From: Flavobacterium erciyesense
GTDB taxonomy: Bacteria; Bacteroidota; Bacteroidia; Flavobacteriales; Flavobacteriaceae
NCBI RefSeq assembly: GCF_018069925.1
Contig: NZ_JAGPXB010000015.1
Span: 1 to 64,000, forward strand
DNA length: 64,000 nucleotides
Direction: 5' to 3'
Shown: positions 39,918 to 48,032 of the stretch, one piece after another
Numbering within the stretch: position 1 is the first letter of the stretch
Layout: each line of letters begins with the position of its first letter
Notes under the pieces: model-generated
The model's input: only the letters and a program-made list of their open reading frames with translations
Database searches by the model: none
What the model was told of the DNA's origin: nothing
Program-made: the position numbers and the translations under genes

Positions 39918-42900
39918 ATGACTTATGTAGGTTTTTTTTCTAATTTAGGTTTTGACTTCAATGTAGATTTGAAGCCAAAGGCTATTGATATTGAGAAAGA
40001 AGCTACTTTATCTAAAAAACTTAAAAGTTCAGTTTTTTTTTATAAAAGTCCTAATAACACCAATACCTCTTTTTACCTTATTACTTCTTCGTTAGAACCC
40101 ACAGAACTCGAACAGTTTAGAAAATATGTTTGGAATAAGAATGATGCTGATATAATTTTCTACTATCCTAATGATGCTGATGAAGTAAGAATGTTGTATG
40201 CAAAATATTCTCCTAAAGTTTCAAATAACGATAGTGTTTTAGAGGTCTTTTCACCTACTGAAAAAGATTTAGATACGATTGAAAAAATCAGGCACTGGCA
40301 GTTTGATAGTGGAGTGTTTTGGCTAAATTATCATTCGTTTATTGATAAAGCGAAGTATAAAGGAATTGATAAAGAGTTAGTTGCTACTTTGAAGGCATTA
40401 AAAGAGCAATTAAGCAATCTTTTAACCCAATTAATTTCTGATGATGGTAAGAGAAATGAAGTAGTTCAGGCATTAATTGATAGAACACTGTACATTAAAT
40501 ACTTAGAGGACAATCATATTATTAACTCGTATTTTTTTAGTCATTATTTTAACGATGATAAACTTAATTACGAAAAGTTACTAGAAAACAATTCTAATAC
40601 AGACATCAACAAGCTATATAAAATCATTCACGAAATATTTAACAATGCACTTTTTGACCAGCCAACGATAGATGATAAGTATTTGACGAGTGAGGTACGT
40701 ACACTGATAGCAAGCTCTTTTAATCACAACGTAAATACAGGTCAGTTAAGGTTGTTTGATTTTAGGTTTGATGTTTTACCTGTTGAGTTTATAAGTTACA
40801 TTTACGAAGTCTTTTTGTCTGAAAAGCAGAAAGATAACGGTATATTTTATACTCCAAAAAAATTAGCACAATTAATTGTAGATGATGTAATAAAAGAAGA
40901 TAAAATAGGTTCGATTTTAGACCCTTCGAGTGGTTCGGGAATGTTCTTGATTACAGGATATCAAAGGCTTTTAGAAATAGCTCAAAAGCAGAATTTAGAG
41001 CCGAAAGATAGTATTGAAAAGATAAAGTATCGAACACAACTTTTGTCTGAAAATATATTTGGAATAGAAAAAGAATTAACAGCTCAGCGATTTACATTGT
41101 TCTCTCTTTCATTACAGATTTTTATTGGGATTAATCCTTCAGATATCAAAGAATTTATAGCAAAGGAACTAAAAGAGAGCAAAAAAATTAACCTTTTTTC
41201 AGAGTATTCGTTTTTTCAGAATATAAAACACGCTAATACGCTTAAAACCTCGGACAAACCTTTTGAAGACAAGGTATTTTCGTATATAGTTGGAAATCCG
41301 CCATTTTTTGAAATACCTAATACAGAGGAGTTTCAGAATGAAATATCTTTTCTAAATTCTTATCAGGTTGCTATTTCTGATGATACTAAAAAAGTGGCAA
41401 AGAACATCGTAGGCAAATCTCAAATATCTCAATGCTTTTTTTTGAAAATCAAAGACTGGAGCAATGAGAATACAAGATTTGGATTTGTTTCAAACAGCTC
41501 TAATTTTTACAATGATTATTCGGAGGTTTTTCAAGAGTATTTTTATTCCCACTATGGAATTGAAAAAATTTATGAGCTGTCAAGGGTAAAGAAGATATTG
41601 TTTGAAAAGGCGAAAGAGAACGTTGTAGCTATTATTTTTACAAATAATCTGGAAGATAGTATTATTGATTATTATCCTGTGGATTTGGGGCTGTTTTCAG
41701 AAAAACCCTTTGAATTACTTATAATTCAGGAAGACAAAGCAATTGAAATTGTTCAAAGCGAACTTAAAAACAAACAAATAAGACTAAGAAATTTTTTGGT
41801 AGGAAATCAATTTGATTTGGATTTTGTAAATAAAACTCATTTTCAAAATGATATTTTAGATAATCGTATTATCACTCTTGAAGGTTCTAAAAGCAAAATA
41901 AATAATGGACTTCAAATCGTAGGTAAAGAACAAATATTATCAGAGTTCAACATTTCGGATAGTGAATACAAAAAACTAACTAAAGAACAAAGAACAACCT
42001 ATTCCAATAAATTCAAACAAAAATATACAAACACATCATATATTAAACAATTTCCTACTCCGTTATTAGAGCCTGGGGATCTATATAGATTTGGGTATAA
42101 TAATAGCCCCAGAATGTACTTGGGAGATATTTCTAATTTTCAGAGAACAAGAAATAGTAATATTTATACCCTTCCAAAAATCCTTATCAATAGGACAGGA
42201 AAAGAATTGAAAGCTACTGTTAGTTTAAATAAAATATTCTACAATTTTGATGTATATTCCATTTTCCCAAAAGAAAATGAAAACATCTATCTATATACAG
42301 CATTAATCAATTCACATCTTATTAATTATGTGATTGACCTGTCTTTTAGAAAAAGGGTTGACGGATCTTATACGAAGATAGGATATGATGCAATATTGAA
42401 TATTCCTGTACCGAGAGAACTAAATGAAGATATTGTAAAACAAATATCAGATATAAGTAAAGGTTTGTCGGAAGGACAGTGTGAATATATCAAAAAAGAA
42501 CAGAAATTGAATGAGTTGATTTATGATTTATTCGAGCTGTCATATTGGGAAAAGCAGAGAATTAATGATTATTTTCTTCCAAAATCAAGAATTGGAAGAA
42601 AGAGAAATGCTTTAGACGGATATAAGAATACTTTAAAGGAAATAGTAGGATTTTATTTTGAAAGCTCAATAACCATTGAAGAAACCCCTACAGATTTCAA
42701 TTTAATCGTTGTAAAAATATCCTTTAATAATAACTCTAATAGTCCTATTGCTACTACAGCAAAGAAATATTTGCTTAATGAAATTTTTGAGCAAAACCCT
42801 AATGCAAACTTTTTAGCAAGTCAGGAAAAGATTTTCGGGAAAGACTGTGTGTTCATCATTAAAGAAGATATAAACAAAAACTGGACGGAAACGAAAGCCT

Positions 42901-42965
42901 TTGAAGATGGGAAGGATATTTTAAAACGCTTAATACCTAATGTGAATGGAGAGGGAATACATTAG
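39918..42965 (+). CDS. Large N6-adenine DNA methyltransferase (type IIG/Eco57I-like)
   Basis: This 1015-residue protein has an uncharacterised N-terminal region of about 300 residues. The methyltransferase core follows, with NGIFYTPKKLAQLIVDDV, the SAM-binding DPSSGSGMF (near residue 334) and the catalytic VGNPPFFEIP (near 458) of gamma-class N6-adenine methylases. The C-terminal half should hold a target-recognition domain. The gene overlaps the following nuclease-like gene by 20 bp, indicating a coupled pair. Whether the N-terminal part also has nuclease activity cannot be decided by eye. It is probably defence cargo of the island. Confidence 0.85.
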   Translation: MTYVGFFSNLGFDFNVDLKPKAIDIEKEATLSKKLKSSVFFYKSPNNTNTSFYLITSSLEPTELEQFRKYVWNKNDADIIFYYPNDADEVRMLYAKYSPKVSNNDSVLEVFSPTEKDLDTIEKIRHWQFDSGVFWLNYHSFIDKAKYKGIDKELVATLKALKEQLSNLLTQLISDDGKRNEVVQALIDRTLYIKYLEDNHIINSYFFSHYFNDDKLNYEKLLENNSNTDINKLYKIIHEIFNNALFDQPTIDDKYLTSEVRTLIASSFNHNVNTGQLRLFDFRFDVLPVEFISYIYEVFLSEKQKDNGIFYTPKKLAQLIVDDVIKEDKIGSILDPSSGSGMFLITGYQRLLEIAQKQNLEPKDSIEKIKYRTQLLSENIFGIEKELTAQRFTLFSLSLQIFIGINPSDIKEFIAKELKESKKINLFSEYSFFQNIKHANTLKTSDKPFEDKVFSYIVGNPPFFEIPNTEEFQNEISFLNSYQVAISDDTKKVAKNIVGKSQISQCFFLKIKDWSNENTRFGFVSNSSNFYNDYSEVFQEYFYSHYGIEKIYELSRVKKILFEKAKENVVAIIFTNNLEDSIIDYYPVDLGLFSEKPFELLIIQEDKAIEIVQSELKNKQIRLRNFLVGNQFDLDFVNKTHFQNDILDNRIITLEGSKSKINNGLQIVGKEQILSEFNISDSEYKKLTKEQRTTYSNKFKQKYTNTSYIKQFPTPLLEPGDLYRFGYNNSPRMYLGDISNFQRTRNSNIYTLPKILINRTGKELKATVSLNKIFYNFDVYSIFPKENENIYLYTALINSHLINYVIDLSFRKRVDGSYTKIGYDAILNIPVPRELNEDIVKQISDISKGLSEGQCEYIKKEQKLNELIYDLFELSYWEKQRINDYFLPKSRIGRKRNALDGYKNTLKEIVGFYFESSITIEETPTDFNLIVVKISFNNNSNSPIATTAKKYLLNEIFEQNPNANFLASQEKIFGKDCVFIIKEDINKNWTETKAFEDGKDILKRLIPNVNGEGIH

Positions 42966-43674
42966 GATTAAGAAACCAGCACCATTACCATTCGATACTC
43001 GCCAACTAAAGACTTTAGATGATGAGTTTTGGAAAAACTGGGTGTTTTATTATTTGCTTGACTTCTATAAGAATTATGATAGTGTTGAATTAAAGTCTAA
43101 AATTGAAGAAGAAAAGAAAAAGCAATATCCAAGAACCGAACGGGAAATAGCAAAATTTGTACGCCTCAAATTGAAAGCGAACAGAGAATTTGGTTTTAAT
43201 TTTTCTGTGAAGGGAGAAGAAACTAATGATGAGGATGTAGAAGGTAATTATGACATTACCATTCATAATACATATTGGAAAAATCAAGACTTCTATTTTG
43301 AATGCAAAAATTTAGATGGTAGTAAAGATTTGGTAGATAAGTATGTTTGCTATAATACCTATAAAAAAGACGCTAACAATGAAAACATCTTCGATGGTGG
43401 AGTTTTACGCTATTTCAATGGAAAGTATGCTCAAAATCTAACCTTTGGCGGAATGATTGGTTTTATTATAGATGGCGACAGTAATAACATAAAAACTGCA
43501 ATTCTGAAAAAGTTAAGTGATAAATTTCTGATTTCTCCCGAGGGCGATTTAATTAGTACGAAGGATAAGTCAATAGAAGAAAATCCATTTACTTTTGACA
43601 GCCTGCACTTACGTCTGAATACAGAATTTACAATACACCATTTGCTTTTTGATTTACTTCCCAAAAGTAGCTAA
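42946..43674 (+). CDS. Putative PD-(D/E)XK restriction endonuclease-like protein
   Basis: I recognise no named family in this 242-residue protein. Residues 98-121 run VEGNYDITIHNTYW then DFYFECKNL, which fits a PD-(D/E)XK nuclease core with Asp103 and Glu119-x-Lys121 about 16 residues apart. A Lys/Glu-rich helical region (50-85) precedes it. The ATG lies inside the end of the methyltransferase gene, so translation is probably coupled. The context makes a restriction nuclease, or another DNA-cutting partner of the methylase, the best guess. Confidence 0.65.
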   Translation: MEREYIRIKKPAPLPFDTRQLKTLDDEFWKNWVFYYLLDFYKNYDSVELKSKIEEEKKKQYPRTEREIAKFVRLKLKANREFGFNFSVKGEETNDEDVEGNYDITIHNTYWKNQDFYFECKNLDGSKDLVDKYVCYNTYKKDANNENIFDGGVLRYFNGKYAQNLTFGGMIGFIIDGDSNNIKTAILKKLSDKFLISPEGDLISTKDKSIEENPFTFDSLHLRLNTEFTIHHLLFDLLPKSS

Positions 43675-43952
43675 CGCTGATAGTTACCTTCCAATACTTT
43701 TACAATATCGCTTTCACGGAAAAGGATTTTCCGTTCGAGCTTGATAAAAGGTATCAGTCCGTCATCCCTGTACTGTTGCAATGTCCGTTTGCTGATGTGT
43801 AACATCTCGCAAACCTGTTCGCCTGACAGGTAGATTTCCCCTTTTAGTAATGGGTGGAAATATTCTCTGATATACAACAGTTCATTTTTGATGCCTACCA
43901 CAGCTTCGAGCAGGGCAAGCATATCATCGTTTGAATTTCCAATCTGTCTCAT
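43671..43952 (-). CDS. Excisionase-like helix-turn-helix protein (HTH_17 type), downstream copy
   Basis: This 93-residue protein has an N-terminal helix and a MerR/Xis-like winged HTH (LSGEQVCEMLHISKRTLQQYRDDGLIPFIKLERKILFRESDIVKVLE). Its gene overlaps the upstream HTH gene by 4 bp (ATGA), so the two are translated together. Pairs of such small proteins are common in Bacteroidota mobile elements, where they act in excision or control it. It converges on the nuclease gene with 4 bp of overlap. Confidence 0.85.
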   Translation of the reverse strand: MRQIGNSNDDMLALLEAVVGIKNELLYIREYFHPLLKGEIYLSGEQVCEMLHISKRTLQQYRDDGLIPFIKLERKILFRESDIVKVLEGNYQR

Positions 43953-44245
43953 TTCTTTTGCTTTTTTAATGGTCGCTCTCCCTGCATAAGTAACTCCACT
44001 TCGGATAATCTGAAATACGTTTTCCGATTGATTTGCGTTGCTCCAAGAATGCCTTTTGCCCTATACGTCTGCAACGTTCTTTTGCTGATATTGAGCAATT
44101 GGCAGGCTTCCTGTTGGTCGAGCCATTTCGTTGCCTGTTGCAGTGCTTTGTAGGGTGCAGTGATTTCCTTAATCAATAAAGAAACTTCCTTTACTTCCCT
44201 GTGCAATGCCTTTAAAATCTGAATGTCCAAAACTGTTATTTCCAT
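43949..44245 (-). CDS. Excisionase-like helix-turn-helix protein (HTH_17 type), upstream copy
   Basis: This 98-residue protein has an N-terminal helical part and an HTH (LDQQEACQLLNISKRTLQTYRAKGILGATQINRKTYFRLSEVELLMQ). It is a clear paralogue of the next gene product and probably forms a DNA-binding pair with it. A cluster of phased TGGC repeats lies 65-100 bp upstream of its start, a plausible binding site. Confidence 0.85.
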   Translation of the reverse strand: MEITVLDIQILKALHREVKEVSLLIKEITAPYKALQQATKWLDQQEACQLLNISKRTLQTYRAKGILGATQINRKTYFRLSEVELLMQGERPLKKQKK

Positions 44246-44310
44246 ATCTGCATCATTTAAACCTCTAAAATAAAAGGTATTTATATTAGGTATTCCAATG
44301 TTGTATCCAA

Positions 44311-44340
44311 TGGCGGTATTTGGCGTACAGATGCCAAATA
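44311..44340. promoter_or_regulatory. Phased TGGC repeats, cluster 1 (upstream of the HTH gene pair)
   Basis: TGGC occurs at 44311 and 44321, exactly 10 bp apart, and the inverted form GCCA follows at 44333, making TATTTGGC / GCCAAATA (44318-44325 with 44333-44340). The site lies upstream of the minus-strand HTH genes. It matches two other clusters in the island. Confidence 0.5.
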
Positions 44341-44345
44341 CTAGG

Positions 44346-44729
44346 CTATAATCCTAACTTTGGTTTCTTACTTTTAGGACGAGACTGTTGCGTTCTGATT
44401 GCATTGTCCATTTTTATAGCAGGCTTTTTATTAGTATGTATAGCCTGATTTTTTTCTTCATTTTTGAAGTCCGAACGGAAAACCGTTTTTGTCGCACCTA
44501 TTATGCTTTCAGGTTCGGAAGTCTGCTTTTGTTGTTCAGTACGTTTGCCCCCGAATAGCCTGTTCAAATCTATTAAGCCTTTTGCTTCCCTGAACTGGCG
44601 TTTGAAATTAGCGATGAAATTGGAAATCGGGTCGCTCTGCTTATCAACCTGTATCAAAGGACTATGCTCTTTTTTTCTGATTTGTTCTTTCTCTTCCCGC
44701 TCTTTGTCGGGTATTACTTTTTGTGCCAT
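44346..44729 (-). CDS. Hypothetical basic, charge-rich protein of the mobile island
   Basis: From ATG 44729 (MAQKVIPDKEREEKEQ, with a purine-rich GGGGGG upstream) this gives 127 residues. I do not recognise it. It is hydrophilic, rich in Lys, Gln and Glu, has no membrane segment and ends in RPKSKKPKLGL. One segment, FIANFKRQFREAKGLIDLNRLFGG, may be helical. An ATG 11 codons upstream is less likely. It sits between the HTH pair and a DUF3408 gene and may be a DNA-binding accessory of mobilisation. Confidence 0.6.
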   Translation of the reverse strand: MAQKVIPDKEREEKEQIRKKEHSPLIQVDKQSDPISNFIANFKRQFREAKGLIDLNRLFGGKRTEQQKQTSEPESIIGATKTVFRSDFKNEEKNQAIHTNKKPAIKMDNAIRTQQSRPKSKKPKLGL

Positions 44730-44780
44730 AGGTTCAAAATTTCCCCCCAACATAGAACACAAGGGAATGTATTGTTTTCA

Positions 44781-44820
44781 TTTGGCATTATGTGGCAGTA
44801 TTTGGCTTATATTGGCACAA
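44781..44820. promoter_or_regulatory. Phased TGGC repeats, cluster 2 (upstream of the basic protein gene)
   Basis: Four copies of TGGC start at 44783, 44793, 44803 and 44813, a period of exactly 10 bp over 40 bp. This is close to one helical turn, so bound proteins would line up on one face. The remaining stretch to 45240 holds the inverted repeat TGGCAGGGCA / TGCCCTGCCA (45052-45061 with 45091-45100) and no gene that I can support. Confidence 0.6.
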
Positions 44821-45240
44821 TATGAATGGAAAGTAATCCTCAAAACACTTTAAATTTTCCTCGTAAAGCCCTCGCACATTTAAAGAGTTTTGTACGGATA
44901 AAGGAAAGCATACCAAAAACACCCTATCCTTAGCCCTTACGTGTTTTTTGTACCCTTTCTTTGATTGGAATTGATTAAAAAAAGAATAAAAAAGGTAGCA
45001 AAGATAAGGCGGACAGCCACCGCACCACCCAACCAAAAGACTACGGCATAATGGCAGGGCAAATATGGTGGCTTCGCCGAGTTTGTTGTGTGCCCTGCCA
45101 CCCTTCGGGACTTATTCCGTTTCCTTTTGGTTTTTCCGCCTGTCCACCTTGTTAAAATGGCTTTCTTTTTTTTCTGTTTTTTTCTTTTGAAAAATAATTT
45201 TAAGAGGGAGCAACACATCGCACCTGACAACACACCATAA

Positions 45241-45735
45241 TCAAAACAACGGTTTGTGTTTCTCTTTATAGATTTCGCTAATCAATTCCCTAAACTCTTG
45301 AAAATGGTATTCGATAATGTTGTCGAGATACGCATAAATCGTCAGCTTGTCAATTCCCATAATGTTGGTAAGCCTGTTAAACGTATCGTGGTGTTCCTGT
45401 CGCACATAGACCGATTTGCCTTTACTTGCCGTAGTATTCGGGATTTTAAAGAACTGTCCGCAGTAGTCCTCTTTGTCAAGTTTCTTTGGCTTGGAGGTAC
45501 TTTTTTTAGCATTGTTTGCTGGCGGTCTTGTACGCTCCGTTTCAATTTCAGCAGGTTCTTCCCCTGCCATTACCAGCATCAAAGCTTCCTCATCTACATC
45601 GGGTTTGGTAAAGTCATCCTGATGTCTTACTGCCTGTTGCTCCGTCGAAGGTTGTTTCTTTTTATCGCCAACAAAATTTTCAATAGAAAAATCCTGTACT
45701 TCGGGTTGCTGTTTTTTATCATCTTCGTTTATCAT
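45241..45735 (-). CDS. DUF3408 (TraB-like) conjugative element protein
   Basis: This 164-residue protein has a disordered acidic N-terminal half (VDEEALMLVMAGEEPAEIETERTRPPANN) and a folded C-terminal half, SVYVRQEHHDTFNRLTNIMGIDKLTIYAYLDNIIEYHFQEF. The latter is typical of DUF3408 proteins encoded beside traA in Bacteroidota conjugative transposons. It may be a ribbon-helix-helix DNA-binding protein. The ParA-like TraA partner is missing here. Confidence 0.78.
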   Translation of the reverse strand: MINEDDKKQQPEVQDFSIENFVGDKKKQPSTEQQAVRHQDDFTKPDVDEEALMLVMAGEEPAEIETERTRPPANNAKKSTSKPKKLDKEDYCGQFFKIPNTTASKGKSVYVRQEHHDTFNRLTNIMGIDKLTIYAYLDNIIEYHFQEFRELISEIYKEKHKPLF

Positions 45736-45990
45736 ATAACTGTTTTTAATATTGTTTCAAATTAGCTGTTTGGTTAGCTGAACAATTAGTTATACATATC
45801 ATTGTACAGATGTAACTATCTATGTACCTACATATTTTTCATTAGCTAAAAAGCCAATGGATTTCCAGCAATCACGCACACTGATTTGCTATCTAAATTT
45901 ATGCTGTTTAGTTACTTCATTAAGGACATAACCAATCAGCCAGCTAACCATATACAAAGGAAATAAAAGCAGCCCCAATGTGCCTTAAGG

Positions 45991-46024
45991 TGGTATTCAG
46001 TGGCATCATTTGGCGTTCATTGTC
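45991..46024. promoter_or_regulatory. Phased TGGC repeats, cluster 3 (between DUF3408 and mobA)
   Basis: TGG starts at 45991, TGGC at 46001 and 46011, and TGTC at 46021, again spaced exactly 10 bp. It lies between the divergent DUF3408 and mobilisation genes. Confidence 0.5.
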
Positions 46025-46072
46025 ATCGTTATAAATAGCTGTTATTCAAATAGTCTTGCCGAAATTTGTAAT

Positions 46073-46195
46073 GGAAACTATGGTTTCCCTGCTAACTCCA
46101 ATCCGTTTGCAAAACGGATTTTTCTGAACCCTTGTTCAGAGCAAGTTATCTTTTGAGGTACTCGAAATGAATTTCGGCACCTCAAAAGCACTTGC
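46073..46195. other. Candidate origin of transfer (oriT) with nested inverted repeats
   Basis: Three dyads lie directly upstream of mobA. GGAAAC-TATG-GTTTCC is at 46073-46088 and AATCCGTTT-GCA-AAACGGATT at 46100-46120. A long dyad joins GCAAGT (46141-46146), TTTTGAGGT (46151-46159) and CGAAAT to ATTTCG, ACCTCAAAA (46179-46187) and ACTTGC (46190-46195). Position and symmetry fit an oriT; the nick site is not identified. Confidence 0.55.
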
Positions 46196-46259
46196 CCTTG
46201 CAGGGGGCTGGAAACGGCTCCGAAGTCGCCCGTTTGTTTAAAAATTAAAATGGATTATT

Positions 46260-46694
46260 ATGGAAGAGAATGACAGAAAACAGATTAGGAAAACAGGGAG
46301 AAAACCAAAGATTGACCCTGCGGTACATCGGTATTCCTTTAACCTGAATGACGAGGACAATGCCAAATTCCTTGCCCTTTTTGACCAGTCGGGAATGAAA
46401 GTAACGGCACATTTCATTACGGCTTGCATCTTTCAGAAGACAGTAAAGACCGTCAAAATTAATATGGATGCAGTAGAATACCACGAAGGGCTGACCCGAT
46501 TTTTTAGCCAATTCAGAGGGATAGCAACCAATTACAATCAGATTGTAAAGCTGTTGAACACAAACTTTTCGGATAAGAAAGCATCTGCATACCTCTATAA
46601 ATTGGAAAAACAGACAATAGAAATGAAAGAATTGTTGCTGAAAGTTGTTGCCCTAAGCTCAGAATTTGAAAAGAAATACCTGAAAAAAGAGTAG
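46260..46694 (+). CDS. mobA: Mobilisation accessory protein (relaxosome component, MobA/MobC-like)
   Basis: This 144-residue protein has an N-terminal ribbon-helix-helix-like segment (GRKPKIDPAVHRYSFNLNDEDNAKFLALFDQSGM) and a helical C-terminus with RGIATNYNQIVKLLN, the signature of MobC-type relaxosome proteins. It binds oriT and helps the relaxase nick DNA. It is 4 bp upstream of the relaxase gene. Confidence 0.85.
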   Translation: MEENDRKQIRKTGRKPKIDPAVHRYSFNLNDEDNAKFLALFDQSGMKVTAHFITACIFQKTVKTVKINMDAVEYHEGLTRFFSQFRGIATNYNQIVKLLNTNFSDKKASAYLYKLEKQTIEMKELLLKVVALSSEFEKKYLKKE

Positions 46695-46698
46695 AAAA

Positions 46699-47955
46699 AT
46701 GATTGCAAAAATTGGAAAAGGAAGCAATATGTACGGGGCAATTCTGTACAATCAGCAGAAAGTGGAAAAGGAAAACGGAGCGGTTCTGTTGCTAAATAAG
46801 ATACCTGATACGGTGGACGGCAGGTATTCTTCCCAATATTTCAACAAATGTTTTGAGCCGTATCTGTTTGCCAATATCAAAACAGAAAAGACGGTAAGGC
46901 ATATATCGCTGAACCCAGATCCTGCGGATAAGGTCAGCGACCAGCAGTTTGCGGATATGGCACAGGAATATATGGAACGTATGAGGTACGGCAATCAGCC
47001 CTATATTGTTTTCAAGCATACCGATATAGACCGCACGCATATCCATATCGTTTCGACCTGCGTGGAAATTGACGGAAAGAAAATCCCCGATGATTACGAC
47101 CACCCACGCTCAATGGCAATCTGTAGGGCTTTGGAAACGAAATATAACCTGAACAAAGCCACCGAACAGGAACAGAAACAAGCCGATAAGGTTTTTAAGC
47201 CTGTAAATCATAAAAATGGAGACATCAAAAGTCAGATTGCTTCGGTAGTACGGCATCTGCCAAAGTATTATAGCTATTCTACTATGGGTAGCTACAATGC
47301 GTTACTTTCCCTTTTTAATATCACAGCAGAAGAAGTCAAAGGCGAGCGAAACGGTCAAACCGTAAACGGATTGGTTTATGTGGCATTAGATGAAAATGAC
47401 AACAAGACAAGCAATCCGTTCAAAGCATCACTTTTTGGAAAAGATGCAGGAGTAACACAGCTTCAAAAACATTTTGAGCAGTCCAAAGAAAAAACGAAAA
47501 CCAATCCTGCAAGGTCTGTATTAAAGAATACCATTGAATTGGCTATACGTACCACAAACAGCGAAACGGAGTTTAAAAAGCAACTTGTAGAGCAGGGTAT
47601 CAATACGGTTGTAAGACGTAATAATGAAGGACGAATTTACGGAATGACCTTTATTGACCACGAAAGCCGTAGTGTTTGGAACGGTTCAGCTTTGGATAGA
47701 AACCTGTCAGCAAATGTCTTTAACGAATGGTGGGACAATGGAAATAAGCCCGAGTTAAAAATGCAGAATAGCCCTTCTAGTACGAATACGATAGACAATC
47801 TGCCGACAAAAGACCTATTTGAAATTATTTCAAATGAGCATTCAGATAGTTCTGATTTAGGATTATTCAGTTTGCTACCTGATGCACAGGGAGAAGATTA
47901 CGAGGAAGAAGTGTTTGCTAATCAGATTAAGAAGAAAAAATATTACCCTAGATAA
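46699..47955 (+). CDS. mobB: MOB family relaxase (MobB)
   Basis: This 418-residue relaxase has the nuclease domain in the first half: MIAKIGKGSNMYGAILYNQQKV, RHISLNPDPADKVSD and the metal-binding HTDIDRTHIHIVSTCVEIDGKKI with its His triad. The second half is helical and less conserved. It nicks oriT and pilots the strand. The coupling protein (MobC/TraG) that normally follows in intact elements is absent, so transfer would need a helper. Confidence 0.92.
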   Translation: MIAKIGKGSNMYGAILYNQQKVEKENGAVLLLNKIPDTVDGRYSSQYFNKCFEPYLFANIKTEKTVRHISLNPDPADKVSDQQFADMAQEYMERMRYGNQPYIVFKHTDIDRTHIHIVSTCVEIDGKKIPDDYDHPRSMAICRALETKYNLNKATEQEQKQADKVFKPVNHKNGDIKSQIASVVRHLPKYYSYSTMGSYNALLSLFNITAEEVKGERNGQTVNGLVYVALDENDNKTSNPFKASLFGKDAGVTQLQKHFEQSKEKTKTNPARSVLKNTIELAIRTTNSETEFKKQLVEQGINTVVRRNNEGRIYGMTFIDHESRSVWNGSALDRNLSANVFNEWWDNGNKPELKMQNSPSSTNTIDNLPTKDLFEIISNEHSDSSDLGLFSLLPDAQGEDYEEEVFANQIKKKKYYPR

Positions 47956-48032
47956 CAAAGTTAAGAGTCAGTCTTATTGTTGTAGCTAAAATCCTCAGCA
48001 GGGTTGTGCAATCGAAACTTCGAGCTTTGATT

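Noticed and set aside
44788..45233. Two overlapping minus-strand open frames of 82 and 98 codons between the basic protein gene and the DUF3408 gene
   Set aside because: The translations are low-complexity (Lys runs) or Trp/Cys-rich without any family resemblance, and one covers the phased TGGC repeats. I treat the region as non-coding.
45256..45765. 169-codon plus-strand open frame opposite the DUF3408 gene
   Set aside because: It is antisense to a recognisable DUF3408 protein; the hydrophobic translation is a product of the complementary strand.
38295..48030. Direct repeats that could be attL/attR of the mobile island
   Set aside because: I compared 38130-38510 with 47955-48033 and with 58050-58250 by eye and found only short, weak matches such as TTGTT and GTAGCT, no better than chance in AT-rich DNA.
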